64,000 bases of DNA from Caulochytrium protostelioides (GCA_003615045.1 ML014149.1:1-64000), one strand, 5' to 3'. Numbered from the stretch's first letter, positions 48,651-59,716 are shown. The notes: generated by a model from the sequence alone, not told the origin. Translations and numbers: made by a program.

Positions 48651-49104
48651 CAAGACGGGTTGTATGATCCGCAGCAACAGGCCAAAAGAGGCATACGAAG
48701 ACCAATCAGTTTATTTCGGTTTAGGTGGAGTAAGGTGGAGGACATCCGGGAAAGAGGGAGGATTTAAGGCAGATTCGGGGCGAGGAGTGAAGGCGGATTC
48801 GGGGCGAGGTCGGATAAGCGCAAGACGATCCCCCGCGGAGGAGAGCTCCGCGACAACCAGCGCCACGCCGTGACACCTCGAGGCTGGCAACGGACCATGG
48901 GCGCGTTAGACACCTCACAAACGGCATCGAGGCATGCGCGGTGGCCCGTTAAACGCCGCTCAATAGGGGGTATGCGAACGATGTCGGATGGCGCCGCCAC
49001 GGGTGTAGTGTCATGTCCACGACGAGTCATGCAGGCAAGGGGATGGCTATCGCGCATCCTGCCGAAGGCATGCGGAGATGGGACGACCCAATGGTGGAGA
49101 TCGC
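48651..49104. other. Spacer behind surface-protein paralogue 2
   Basis: 450 bases including a direct repeat GGCAGATTCGGGGCGAG/GGCGGATTCGGGGCGAG near 48768-48808. No gene recognised. Confidence 0.4.
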
Positions 49105-49686
49105 TTACAGGAAGAAAACGGTGACCGCCGAGAGACCGACGAGGGCGGCACCAACAGTCTTGGCAAGGCCACCCGAAGCGAGGTTGGTCGCGCTCGAGTC
49201 GATGTTGCCGGAGGAGGGCGGGATCGACGGTGTCGAGGTCGGGTTGACGAACGGCGGGATCGAGACCAGGCCCGAGGGGCACAGGCACAGACCGTACGAC
49301 TTAGTGAACCGAGCCTTCGACGAGCAGACGTACGAGGGCTCGACGTTGGCGCCGCTGACACACGGGTACGACTGGCAGGCCGGTACAAACAGTTCATTGC
49401 ACATCGACTCGATCGTGCCGTTGACCTCGGCGACGGCCATGTCCGGGCCCTTGTAGCCGTTGACGGTGAGCAGGCCGCCATTGTTGGCGCACACACCGAT
49501 CAGCGAGTAGGCCGAGCCGGACGGGAAGCCGAGCTTGGGCTCGGTACACGAGGGGGTGGCATCTGGGTCGAGCTGCAGGCACGTAGCGTTGTAGGTGGCG
49601 CAGTCGGTGATCATCTCACCATCGTCGGCGCGGACAGACGAGGCGAAGACGGCCACGATGGCCGAGGTCAGCATAGCGGGGAGCAT
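49105..49686 (-). CDS. Cysteine-rich, probably GPI-anchored surface protein, paralogue 2
   Basis: 193 residues, same layout as the protein at 44965-45555: signal peptide (MLPAMLTSAIVAVFASSVRA), then DDGEMITDCATYNATCLQ, a ten-cysteine domain with ACQSYPCVSGANVEPSYVC and GLCLCPSGLVSIPPFVNPTSTPS nearly unchanged, a Ser/Pro stalk, and a hydrophobic end (VGAALVGLSAVTVFFL). The central loop (about residues 40-90) differs more than the cysteine framework. The two genes are 3.5 kb apart on the same strand, a tandem duplication later separated by a Fanzor fragment. Function unknown; surface or wall protein. Confidence 0.8.
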   Translation of the reverse strand: MLPAMLTSAIVAVFASSVRADDGEMITDCATYNATCLQLDPDATPSCTEPKLGFPSGSAYSLIGVCANNGGLLTVNGYKGPDMAVAEVNGTIESMCNELFVPACQSYPCVSGANVEPSYVCSSKARFTKSYGLCLCPSGLVSIPPFVNPTSTPSIPPSSGNIDSSATNLASGGLAKTVGAALVGLSAVTVFFL

Positions 49687-51974
49687 GGTGATTATAAAAG
49701 CAGGGGTGAAGGTTGCTTGACAGCGGATCTGTGGGACTACAGAGATCGAATCGAATCGATCGAATCAAAATCGACGACGGTTACACCAGAACGTCAACGC
49801 GTCATTGTATCGTCGTTTCAGAAAAGTCATCAAGATTGGCCCATCAGGTCAAGCGAGTGGGGGCACCAATTTATTGCGAGAGCACGGCGAGTACGGCGAA
49901 TCATCGAAAGGAAAACGAAAAGATGAGTCTCTGGAATTGCAGACAAAGCGAATGCTGCTGGGCGACCTGCCGGCTGGATCAGCTTCCGCTCACCGTCACG
50001 TTCACGCGCCGAAGCGCCCCGTCGTTCGGCGGTTGTGTTTGGTTGTGCGTCACGTTTCTTCGGGAAATTCCGATTAGCGGTTTGAAGGCGAGCACCCCAA
50101 GCGCGCAGGCCACGCCGTGATATGATGGTGGGGCGAAAGCAGCACGCAAAACGCGGGGGCTTCCCAGCCAACGCAAACGGCCGCCGTGGTGGCAGTGCCG
50201 ATACGGAAAGGGGCATGAGGCGACTTACCGAGTTTCTTTTTGGCGGTAACGGCAAAGCAGCGGTCGAGCGGTACATAAGCAAGCAGGCGGTGAGTAAGTT
50301 GATGTTCACAACGCAGTGACACGATGACAAGAAACGTGAGACGTCGGCCAAGGCAACGGTTCACATGCGCAAAGGAATACCTTTTGAACTGACACGTGAA
50401 GGCGAAAGGGAGGTCACGCTGCGTAGGACATGAAACTGGTTCGGTGCTCATTGAGACATGCGTCGCTTCTTGGTTCTGCGCATGAGCGGTCTTCCATCTA
50501 CCGCTCATGCCTCAGCTGCTTGCGACTTCCACGGCACCAGCCGCGGCGTGCTGCTTGGAGCGGTGCTTTATAACCATGGTCCCGGAGGGCCAGAGTAGAA
50601 TCACAGCGCGAAGCACATCAAGGAAAAGGATCAAAATCTTTCACTTCACCAAGCATTTGAGACCAGCAGCACCGGGAGGCCTCCAGCCGGCCCCCGCTTT
50701 CCCCGCCCGGAGGTGTGACCACTCCCCAACAAAAACCCGCAGGGAGAAGGGCCGATTGACACGCCGCCCGGCCTTCGCTCTTCCGCGCGCTGCCGGTGTA
50801 GGCCGAGCCGCTGCGCCAAGCCTTGCGCCGACGCCATACAACCCCTCACCCCGCCCTTTCACCGGGCCCCATCGGGCGTTACTCCCTGGCACGATGGATG
50901 CATCCTCCTGTTCCTTGCCGCGGCCACTATGGATGTCGTGCGCCGGCCACCGGCCGTCGGGCTGCGCGGTCGTTGGGTCGGTGAACCATGGAACATGAAC
51001 CGCTGAACCGCTGACCTCCAGGGCCATGTCGTCACCATGTGTGGTGCGGGGCATGCGGCTCGATGGCGGACAGCCACGACAGCCGCAGCGTGACCGCACG
51101 TGACTGCCCCCCGGAGCGGGACCGGGACAAGCCGAGAAACTTCTGGTGGCCAAGCCGGCCGGGCGTATGTCAGCGTGAGCATGCTAGCGACGCATAGGCC
51201 GGCCGCGGTGAATGCCGCACAGCATCGGACGGACCGTTCCGGCGAGACCGAGGACGGTTGGCTACGTTGGGGAGCTGACGTGGCGCTTCGTGGCGATCTC
51301 CGTCTCTCTCGTGTGAGCTCGCCGGGGGCGGCCCATGGCTAATCTTCCGCGTCGATCGGCGTCCATCTCTGGTGAGAGCGCGATTCGCGGGAAAACAAAG
51401 ATAGAAAAAAAAGAATCCTCCGCGGCCGATGGGCCCGACGCCCCCGCCTCGTATCACCCGGTGGCGGGAATCGAGGCCTTCGCCGAAGGCGCGGGACTGG
51501 CCGGACCGCCTGCGTTCGGCGGGGCGTGCGAGTCGCCACTCGCTCCAACCGGGGGCTCCGCAGGCGGAAACGAACGGGCGAATCGACCGATGCCAACGGT
51601 TTCGAGGCAAGCAGCTTGTGCAACGTTTGCATTATTTAAATTTCCGACTAGTGCGCCATGCCCGACGCGTGGCGGGCGGTAGACGCCTGCAGGCGCCAGC
51701 TGGCGCTATGCGAAATGGCCACGTGCCAGGAACACGATCGAGGTTTAAACAGAATGGACTTATGCCCGATCGCGCCGATGTGAAGCGAGCGACCGACTGG
51801 CTGTCATCATGGCCGCGTAGCTTAAGGAGTTGCTTATTTGGGGCATTTCAGGGCAACGCGGCATGCGCGGTCGGTGTCCCCGCATGTGGCGTCGGTCTCA
51901 CCGGGTCCGTTTCCTTGCCTTCGGTGATGGTCGGAGATTGCTCGGAATCCCGCTGGCAGATTCATTTGACAGGC
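49687..51974. other. Long spacer, no gene recognised
   Basis: About 2.3 kb. Short frames on both strands (for example 50641-51153 minus, 51429-52070 plus) lack domains and overlap one another. No TATA box like those of the other secreted genes was found before 49686. GC content is mixed. Confidence 0.4.
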
Positions 51975-52660
51975 TCACCCTCCTTGACCCAGCACGCACA
52001 CCATGCCGTCCGTGGTTCCCCCCAGGGGACCCCACAGAGGCAGCGCGCATTTTGGTTCAGTGTCGGATGAACTGGCCGACCACGACTGCGACCTGCCATG
52101 CGCGGGGGATGCGCCGCAAAGCGCCGCAGACCTGATGGGCGACGCCTGGCAGCGTCGGGTGTTCAAGGCGGCATTGAGTTCGTCAACTTGCTGTTGGTGG
52201 AATTACATCACAGCCTCCCTCAGATCACGGACTTCTCGTTCCGGTTTTAAACACCCTTCAGGGCCCGAGTCGTCTCGGCATGCACCTAGGTCGTGCGGAA
52301 CTCGTCGACGAGGACAGAGCTGAAACGCTGGGCGCCCCTCTGGTATACCCGAGACGTTGGATCGGAGATCCCGCCCTTGCTCCGAGGGAAACCTTGGACG
52401 CATATCATATGTGAACGTCACGAGCTTGCCCTTCGTGGCCGCCCAGTCGGCGACCTGGTTCAGAGTTCGACAGACATGCTGCTTGCCTCCGTACAGCCGC
52501 AGGCGCTAACCCCCCAGCGCGGATTATGGTGTGAATGAACTCGTGGCCTCTGCCGTCTCGCTGACCAAACGACAGCGTGGCCACGTACTGCTCTGCGGCA
52601 CATTCGCGCAACTCCTGCTGGCGACCTGCTGGGTGATGGGCAACATGACACGCGCGCACA
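51975..52660 (-). pseudogene. Fanzor-type element relic F (internally deleted)
   Basis: Minus strand, several frames. EQYVATLSFGQRDGRGHEF corresponds to EQWAATLAFRKLEGKDHTF of copy C, then the sequence jumps to RLRLYGGKQHVCRTLNQVADWAATKGKLV (RRRLYSGEQLVFAQFSNRV in C), so the RuvC-I segment is deleted. SSVLVDEFRTT keeps the relocated glutamate. The C-terminal part reads NAALNTRRCQ, a damaged RuvC-III, followed by a tail VAVVVGQFIRH with stops. Not functional. Confidence 0.6.
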
Positions 52661-53754
52661 GTTCACAGTTCACCGCGATAGGCCACAGAGGGTGGTTTTG
52701 ACCGGTGTGTTGATGCGAGACGGTCGCTGTCCGCTTTCACAAACAAAGTGGGCACGGATGACGAGACCGTCCCGTGGCGCCCACGGCCTCACTTGCATTC
52801 ACGGCCTTCATGGACGCCTGCGGCATCGCCCGTCAGTCTTCCATGGCTTTCTCCGCAATGTCAATGGCCACTCGCACGCCGAACAAATCCCATAGCACAG
52901 AGGCGTTTCAGACGAGAGCAGCCTGGGCCGCTCCCACGCTTCCACGGCGCCCCAGGTGGGTCGCCACCGTATCACCGCTCCTTTCCTCGATATCGCTCTT
53001 CAAACTTCCTCCTGCCGATCGCGCTGTCGCAGTTAGGCGCAGCAATGGTGTTCCGAGCCGATGAATGATGCTTGTCCGTTGGGCTTTGTTTCTCACCGAA
53101 AATTATTAGGCAGAATCTTGTTCAGCGGGGTCTTTGTTCGGCCAAATCATGTTAAATGGTCTTTCCCTCACGGCGTTGTTGGCACGATTATCCCTGCGCG
53201 TCGCGACGTTATATCGCAACGTTAGATCACATCGTTCTTGACAGCGTATTCTCCGCATCGTCCATGCCGTGCTTTTTTTTAAATATTTTTCGGTCTATAC
53301 GATCCTCCGATTTGCTGCCATGCACCGTCGTATCCCTCGCGAGATCATTGGGATCATTGCCCCGTACTGCCTGGCCAGCCTATGCGATGACCAGAGGCGA
53401 CGCTTGTTTCGATCATTCTGCTCCTCGGATCTCCTTGGCTGATTTCGAATGGGCCTTGGTGGACCAAACGTGGTACGATGTCGCAGGGCATCTCCTCAAG
53501 CATAGCGCGGAATCATCGCATCTCATGGCCCTGCGCACCGCTCCGTTGGCGGGACGCTACCGTCCAGGCGACGCGGAAGACGGGGGAGATGACGGCACAC
53601 CAGCCGCCAACTTGCGGGATCATCCGGGGTCGGCCACACTATGTAAGCTCGCCTCGAAGTTGCTGGCAACAAGGCCGAAGACCGGCGCCCGTGGGGTGCA
53701 TACACCGAAAAAATGATGGCAAACTGGCCGGACGCGCGCGGTTGTCGCGCCCTC
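52661..53754. other. Spacer with one unconfirmed reading frame
   Basis: A 186-codon plus frame with ATG at 53156 (to 53716) stands alone in AT-richer sequence. Its product has no signal peptide, motif or known domain. I leave it as unconfirmed. The rest shows nothing. Confidence 0.35.
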
Positions 53755-53975
53755 CAATCGATCCCTACCCCGCATTATATAGTATTTCGGTCAGCTTCCA
53801 GTCGGCCCGGTAGACTGCTCCATGGCTATGCAGAGGATCTTGGTCCGGTTCGTCCTTGAGGATACAGTGTCGATCCAAGCTGGGTATGGTACCAACGAGG
53901 TACCTGTAGGAACGGAAAGCATGGCGCAGCAGATGGTGCAGGATGTCCTTGCCTTTCAGCCGCGGCAGAGCAGCT
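53755..53975 (-). pseudogene. Fanzor-type element relic G, inverted RuvC-I segment
   Basis: Minus strand. LPRLKGKDILHHLL, then LVGTIPSLDRHCILKDEPD, a frameshift, TKILCIAMEQ and DWKLTEILYN follow the order of copy C (FRKLEGKDHTF, LVGSPD..DYCIIGNDPGRTNMF.., SWKLTRKQY). The RuvC-I Asp position reads Glu (KDEPD). The following C-terminal half, at 53976-54720, is on the opposite strand, so this copy has been broken by an inversion. Confidence 0.5.
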
Positions 53976-54720
53976 TCAGCAAATCAAGAAGGCGCTCTGT
54001 CTGCTTACACGAGTTAACCGCAGTGGACCGAGTCCCTCCAACCCGCGCTGGGCACGCCAGCGCCTGCGGCTCTCCAGTGGCAAGCCGCGCGTGCTTGCCC
54101 CGTTCTTCAACCGCGTCGCCAAGGGGGGCAGCCACGGGGATGAAGCCGGCGGTCGCTGAAGCGGTGGATACCATGGCGCGTCCAAGTTGGCCCCCAGCGA
54201 CGAGGGTGGGATCGCCGTCCCCATAGCTCGCGCGGACCAAGCGTGCACCCAGCGGTTCCACACCGTCCTGATCGACGGATTCCGGACGACCGAGATGCAT
54301 GCCGAGACGGATGACCTCCTGGCCAAGATAAAAATCCGAGATATGGCGGTCATGCCGATCTCTCGCGCGTCCCGGGCGGGCACCCACCCGACCGCGCATA
54401 CGGCCGCAACCGGAACCGCACAATCGGGGGGTATGTCCAATATCCTGTGGTCCTAAACCCCCGTCAACGCTGGCGCCAGGGGACCGTGGTCCGAGGTTGG
54501 CTGGGGTGTGAAGCCACTCACGGCAAGTTCATGAGCCGTGATCTCAATGCCGCGCTGAACATCCGACGGGGCCTGGCCTCGCCCGTCAGGCTTGCTGTGG
54601 CGCATCCCCGGGCAAGTCAAGCTGCGGCCCGTGGTCGCCAAGTGCATCCGGCGAAATATCGAATGCGGACTGGCTCCGGGAGAGACATTTTTGGGTACCC
54701 TTAAGTATGGGGATAGCGTT
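53976..54720 (+). pseudogene. Fanzor-type element relic G, C-terminal half with RuvC-III
   Basis: Plus strand. NPRWARQRLRLSSGKPRVLAPFFNRV is followed, in other frames, by GGIAVPIARADQACTQRFHTVLIDGFRTTEM; the glutamate of the conserved DEFRTT is Gly here. Next come DDLLAKIKIRD, an Ala/Thr-rich insert, and then VVLNPRQRWRQGTVVRGWLGC, THGKFMSRDLNAALNIRRGL. This is the best-kept RuvC-III (RDLNAALNI) in the window. The tail is AARGRQVHPAKYRMRTGSG. Frameshifts and the Glu-to-Gly change mean it cannot cut as read. Confidence 0.68.
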
Positions 54721-57439
54721 GAATGGTCTCACGGGAGGGCGTACGTATCACTTACAAAAAACTTGTTTTTAGTCATGTCTATCATGTTTTCCTTCGTTCG
54801 GCTGGATCCATTCCGCTTTGCATGCTTTTTCCAATAGATGTTGGTGGTTCGAATGACTCAAATCCACGCGGCAAAATCAACTCAGCGTGGCGATCGCACG
54901 AGCATCGCCGATTGACTAAGCACGGCGCGTCAGCATTTTATATGATTGTTAAAAATTTGCGAGGGAGGGTGGCTCTGGGCTCCATGCCACTCGGTTGTCC
55001 CTCTTTCGTACTCAGCGCGAAAGGGGGTCTCGTCCATCGACGAGGCCGGGGGTTTGAACCCCGGGCCGAAGGGGAGGCGCGGAAGAAAGCAAAAGATGGT
55101 GCGGAATGGCTTTCCGTGCTCGGATGCCAGACTCCCCTTATTTTTTTTTCTTGCAAGCGCCAATTGCTGTTCGGTGTTCCTCAAGGAAATCTTGCCGCGA
55201 CGTCCGTGCCAGGGTGCCGTCGACCCTGCGGCGGTCCGCTCCGCGGTGGTCATGACGCGCCGCCTTGACGCGCCTCCGAGCCGGCCCAGTCCGGGACTCG
55301 CCGGGAGGAGGCAGCAAGACGGGCAAGCGGAAGGAGGCCTCGATGGCCAAGGGTCAGGGACGACGTGGCAACGCCGATGTCCAGCGGGGTCGTGGCCGTG
55401 TGTTCGCGGACCCCTCGCGGGCGGACGGCAACCAGTCCGTCGCACGGCGGTGGGACAGCGCGCCTCTCGGAGCGCGGCCTGGTCTAGCAACAGCGCGACG
55501 GCGGCGGCGGCGGCGGCGGCGGCGGCCGGCAATGGCGACGAGGAAGCCGGACGGAAAGCCGCGGGAAGGCCGCGACCCCGGCCCGACCCAGGTATCGGCG
55601 CAGCCCCCCGAGCAGGCGATCGCTGGCCACGATGCGGCGGCTCCGACGCCCGCCCGTCGCCCATCGTGGCTATTCCGTCGCGTCCGGTCACCTCCCCGCC
55701 AAGTCAACATTCCGCCGGGCGGGGCCGATGCCCGACCGGGTCCAGCACCCTCGCTTCGCCACGCGTCCCTGTCCGCAGGTGCTCGGCTGCCGTCCATCCG
55801 GAACGCGGATCCTCGTGTCCCCATCGAGACCAGGACAGCGCGACATGAGGGGTGCCGGGCGCAAGATGGACGCATGCGGCACGTTGCGGCAGCTTTGGGC
55901 GCAGCCCAGCCCAGCACATCGCATCGCATCGCATCACTCGCTCACCACCCTCCCGACCCGCGTTCTGAGCATCGCGGCCCGAAGGCGGGCGTGAGCGGCA
56001 GGGGTGCGTATTGTTGGTGCTCGTGCCGGTGCGAATGCGGAACTCCGATCGTTCGCTGTCACGAGCCTTCTCAGCACCGACTGCCCCGGCTGCCGCGTGC
56101 TCGTGCGGCTCGCAAGCCAGCGCTCATCGCACATCGCCCACCGACGGGCCGCGACTCGACCGCGGGAGCGCAAGGTGTGTGGGCTCCCGGGGCTCATGCG
56201 TGGTATGAAGGCTTGGGAAGCACATCGCGCGGTGCGGGATCCCGCGTTCTCCTTCTCTGCCCGTCCCCCACCGGCTGGCTGTCCACGGCGCGGGTTAGCG
56301 ATATACCTTGTGCCTGGTCGCTCATGATCCATGCCTGAATATTCTGTCTTGACGTCAACTCACAAACCCTCATTGCCGCTACCGCTGTCCATCACAGCAT
56401 CCCATCCCATCGCATCCGTTTCCGATACACATCGGCTGTGTGACGCCGCCGCCGTAGGCTATTGCCGATCCTCTTTATCCATCGTCTCCGTCGGCGTCTC
56501 CGTCACCGCTTTGCCTGATTCTAATTGCCTTGCTGCCGTTCTCGCGACGCCATCCAGCAGAGAGGCACCGGCTTGCCGGTGTTGGGCCGCCTGGAGATTG
56601 ACGTCCTTTCTTTAGACGGACCGCCCACGGGACGCCCCGACCCCGCCGCACCGTTTAGCCATCCACGCCCGCCTCCCTTGCGGACCTTCAAAGTGGGCTC
56701 GAAGCCGTCGCCCGGGCTGGAGCTCCGGCGATCCTGGCCGCTGCAACCACGCCACACCATCGGGGGTGCGGAGATCCATCGCCTGCGGTCCCGGCGAGTC
56801 GAGTCGAGTCGAGTCGTTCCGTGATTCGGCCGACGCGACGTCGACGGAAACGTCTTCGTTCTATCGCTTTTTCTGGGTCCTTGACCGGTCTTTGCCTTGC
56901 TGACGCTTTGTCGGTTGCCCAAGTGCCGACCGCGTGCCGACGGCACCACCACCAGCCCGCCGAGACCCGCCGTCACGCGAGGAAGGGTACGCATCCCCCG
57001 TTGCTTGGGCGTCGTCCATCGCCACCGCCCGACGTGGCCCATCGCCACCGCTGTTGGCCGGCGGCCGCGTTCCATCTTTCTGCCACGTGCTGCTGCTGCT
57101 GCTGCTGCTGCTGCCTCCGAGACGTCCGTTCCGTGGTTGCGGCGGACCCTCCACCGGCGCCGATCATCGCGGATTATCTTCGCGGGGCCTTGCCCGTCTT
57201 TTGTGGCTGCATCAGGCAGCCTGCGGCGTCGGCAGCGTCGGCCTCGGCCACGGCCCCGGCGGTGGCAGCGGCGGCGGGAGCAGCCCGCCCTCGGTCCCTG
57301 CCCGCCTGCTGGCGCGGCTCCGCCCGGGCCCTGCTCCGCGTTCACGCATCCTCCCCGGCCGGCTCTTGCTCCCCGCGCGCCGTGACCGCGTCGCCGGTGG
57401 CCTCTCTCCTGCCCCGCGGCGGCAGGTCGCTCGCGCACG
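54721..57439. other. Long GC-rich spacer, no gene accepted
   Basis: About 2.7 kb. Overlapping frames of 250-350 codons (54946-55848, 55265-56338 plus; 54930-55691, 56521-57537 minus) are low-complexity Arg/Ala/Pro strings created by GC richness and by (CGG)n near 55500-55530 and (TGC)n at 57088-57114. A strong foldback GGCCCGGGG..CCCCGGCC lies at about 55043-55066 beside CTCGTC/GACGAG at 55029-55044. The right end is the leader of the SH3 gene. Confidence 0.5.
57088..57114. repeat. (TGC)9 microsatellite
   Basis: Nine TGC triplets upstream of the SH3-protein gene, in untranslated sequence as judged here. Confidence 0.9.
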
Positions 57440-59716
57440 ATGATGGGAGCCGCGGGTCCGTCGGCGCACGCCGCGCCACCGCCGCCGCCTATCGCTACGG
57501 CCCCCGCGCGCGGCCAGTCCGTACCCATCACGCCCAAGAGCCCTCTGCCCCCGGCGCTGGCCGACGCTTATACGCGCCTGGCCGCCGCGTTCCTGACGGC
57601 GTCCTCGGCGTTCACCCCCACGCACGACGCCTATCGCCGCAGCGGGACCCTGCTTGCGGGCTGGATCGCGGACGCCGCTGACGGCGGCGGCGACCGCCTG
57701 ACCGCGACCTCCGAGGCCGACGTCCTCCGCCGTATCGCGGAGCTGCTGGAGCAGCAGCCGCGCAGCAGCGCGCCGACCGCGGCGCCGCTGTGGCCGTCCC
57801 ACCCCAACCTCAACGGCTCCGTGTCGTCCACGTCCTCGTCGGCCTCAGCGACGCCGCGCCGCCTCAACGGCAGCGCCCGCCTCGCTGCCGTCGCCGCCGC
57901 CGAGACCCTGCACGTGCCCGACGCGGCCGCCCTTGCGCGGCGCAAGACGTCCGCGGGCTCCGGATCGCCGGTCTCTCAGCTGCGGGAGGACGCGCGCGGG
58001 TGGGAAGGCGCCGTCCGCGCCACCTCGAGTTCGTCGCGGCCGCCGCCGCCGCCGCGCATCCTCCCGGGAACGGCGGCGGCCGACGCAGACGCCGCCCACG
58101 CCGCACGGCGGTCGCCCACGCGCGACCCCGCCGACCGCGACACCGACCGCGCGCGCCGCAGCATCTCAGTCTCCCCGACCACGGCCGATCGCGAGCGCCG
58201 CGACGCGCGCCGCCGCTCGGGATCGATCGCCGGCTCCCGCGCCGGCTCGCGCTCCCGCGACGCGTCCTTCTGCGTCGAGCGCGAAGTCGCTGCTGCCGTC
58301 GCCGACGCCGCGCGCTCCGCCACCGGCAGCGCGCTCTCTTCCCAGGCCATCGTCGACGCCTGGCTCACCACGGGACTCTCCTCCAGCACCGCGGGTGGGT
58401 CGTCAACAGACGGCGGCGGCGGCGGCGCGGCGGCGGCGGCGGCGACTGCAGCGGCCTCCAACCCGTCACTCGATCAACCAGCCGCCTCCAACGGCGGTAT
58501 GAAGTTGCCGAGTCCCCTGAACCCGCATGCCGGCTCGGCCGCTGCCGCCGCCGCCAGTCGCGCTGGCAGCGCTGAATCCCATGGCGGGTACCCCTCGACC
58601 CTGCATGCGTACCTCGACCAGGCCGACGCCAAGGTCGTTCAGCATGTCCAGACGCAGCCCCACCACGCCGCCCAGGGCTCGGGCGGCGGCCTCCAGACGG
58701 CGTCGGCGATGGCGGCCGCGCCGCGGCGGCTGTCGCGCCACCTCCACCAAAGCCCCGTCCCGACGTCGGGCGCCGCCGCCGGCACGGCCTCGCCGACGGG
58801 CAACCGCCGCATCAGCCTGTCCGTGTCGCCGCAGCCCACGGGGTCGAGCACGTCCGACGCGACGCCGAGTAGCGGTGGCGGCGGCAGCGGCGGGGGGCCC
58901 GCGCCGGCTCCTCGCAAGCGCGTGCACTTCCCGCTGCAGAAGCCCATTGCCCATGTCAAGTACATGCCGGCGCACGGCGACGAGGACGAGGAGGACGAGG
59001 ACGACGGCGGCGGGTATGCGGACGACGGCGGGATGGTGGGTATGCCGGCGATGCAGGACGGGCCGTATGGCAACGCGTCGATCGACGCGGGCGGCGTCGG
59101 CCTCGGCAGCGTCGGCGCCGGCCGGTCGGTCGCGAGCGCGTATACGGCGGGCGCCGGCGCGTCGCCGCGGCTGTCGCCCATGCTGCCGCCCGCGTATGGC
59201 GGCGCGACGCCGACGATCCACCCCCCGCAGTCGGCGGCGCGGACGCCGGCCGTGTACTACAGTCCGGACGCGGACGCCGAGAGCCACGTGGGCAGCGTCG
59301 TCGGTGGCCTCAGCGTGATTGCGGGGGCGAGCGGCGTCAGCGGCCTGCGGGCGCTTGCGGCGTCGTCGGGCGCCGTCGGCACCACGGGCGGCGCCGCCGG
59401 CAGCATCCCGCCCGAAATGGTCATTGCCATCCACAATTTCAAGGCGCGCAGCGCCAAGGAGCTCAGCCTCACGAAGGGCGACATTCTCGCCGTCCGTAAG
59501 CGCCAAGGCACGTGGATCTACGCGTCGCGTCTGACGCCCGACCGCAGCGGCGACGATGCCGCTGTCGCCGCCGCGTCCTCGTCGGCGGCGACATCACGCG
59601 CCAAGGCGCCCGGCCGCCTCGTCCGCGGCATCCCTGCCGAGTTGAAGGCCGCCAGCACGGCCCCCAAGATGGGCTGGATCCCGATGGCTTTTGTGGCCAA
59701 GTACTCCGCCGTATAG
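57440..59716 (+). CDS. SH3-domain protein with long disordered region
   Basis: 758 residues. The N-terminal 110 residues may fold as helices (ADAYTRLAAAFLTASSAF..DVLRRIAELLEQQ). Residues 110-640 are disordered, Ser/Ala/Gly-rich, with an acidic run EDEEDEDD. The C-terminus is an SH3 domain: EMVIAIHNFKARSAKELSLTKGDILAVRKRQGTWIYAS, then a 50-residue Ala/Ser-rich insert in the n-Src/distal-loop region, and MGWIPMAFVAKY. ALYDF-like, ExSLxxGD and GWxP motifs are all recognisable. The layout fits scaffold proteins of fungal polarity or actin machinery, but I cannot name the orthologue. The insert inside the SH3 fold is unusual. Start ATG 57440, with a second ATG directly behind. Confidence 0.7.
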   Translation: MMGAAGPSAHAAPPPPPIATAPARGQSVPITPKSPLPPALADAYTRLAAAFLTASSAFTPTHDAYRRSGTLLAGWIADAADGGGDRLTATSEADVLRRIAELLEQQPRSSAPTAAPLWPSHPNLNGSVSSTSSSASATPRRLNGSARLAAVAAAETLHVPDAAALARRKTSAGSGSPVSQLREDARGWEGAVRATSSSSRPPPPPRILPGTAAADADAAHAARRSPTRDPADRDTDRARRSISVSPTTADRERRDARRRSGSIAGSRAGSRSRDASFCVEREVAAAVADAARSATGSALSSQAIVDAWLTTGLSSSTAGGSSTDGGGGGAAAAAATAAASNPSLDQPAASNGGMKLPSPLNPHAGSAAAAAASRAGSAESHGGYPSTLHAYLDQADAKVVQHVQTQPHHAAQGSGGGLQTASAMAAAPRRLSRHLHQSPVPTSGAAAGTASPTGNRRISLSVSPQPTGSSTSDATPSSGGGGSGGGPAPAPRKRVHFPLQKPIAHVKYMPAHGDEDEEDEDDGGGYADDGGMVGMPAMQDGPYGNASIDAGGVGLGSVGAGRSVASAYTAGAGASPRLSPMLPPAYGGATPTIHPPQSAARTPAVYYSPDADAESHVGSVVGGLSVIAGASGVSGLRALAASSGAVGTTGGAAGSIPPEMVIAIHNFKARSAKELSLTKGDILAVRKRQGTWIYASRLTPDRSGDDAAVAAASSSAATSRAKAPGRLVRGIPAELKAASTAPKMGWIPMAFVAKYSAV

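Noticed and set aside
53156-53716. 186-codon plus frame beside Fanzor relic G
   Set aside because: No motif, signal peptide or homologous feature seen; could be chance in AT-richer DNA, kept only as a note.
55029-55066. tRNA gene suggested by a T-arm-like CGGGG-TTCAAAC-CCCCG on the minus strand
   Set aside because: No matching acceptor, D or anticodon arm at the right distances; the sequence is better described as two neighbouring foldbacks.
54946-56338. Two overlapping plus frames of 300 and 357 codons
   Set aside because: Low-complexity Arg/Pro/Ala products extended by GC richness and a CGG run; no domain, no signal peptide, no preferred frame.
57088-57114. Polyleucine or polyglutamine-coding repeat
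   Set aside because: The TGC run lies before the start codon of the SH3 gene; frames through it are not supported as protein.
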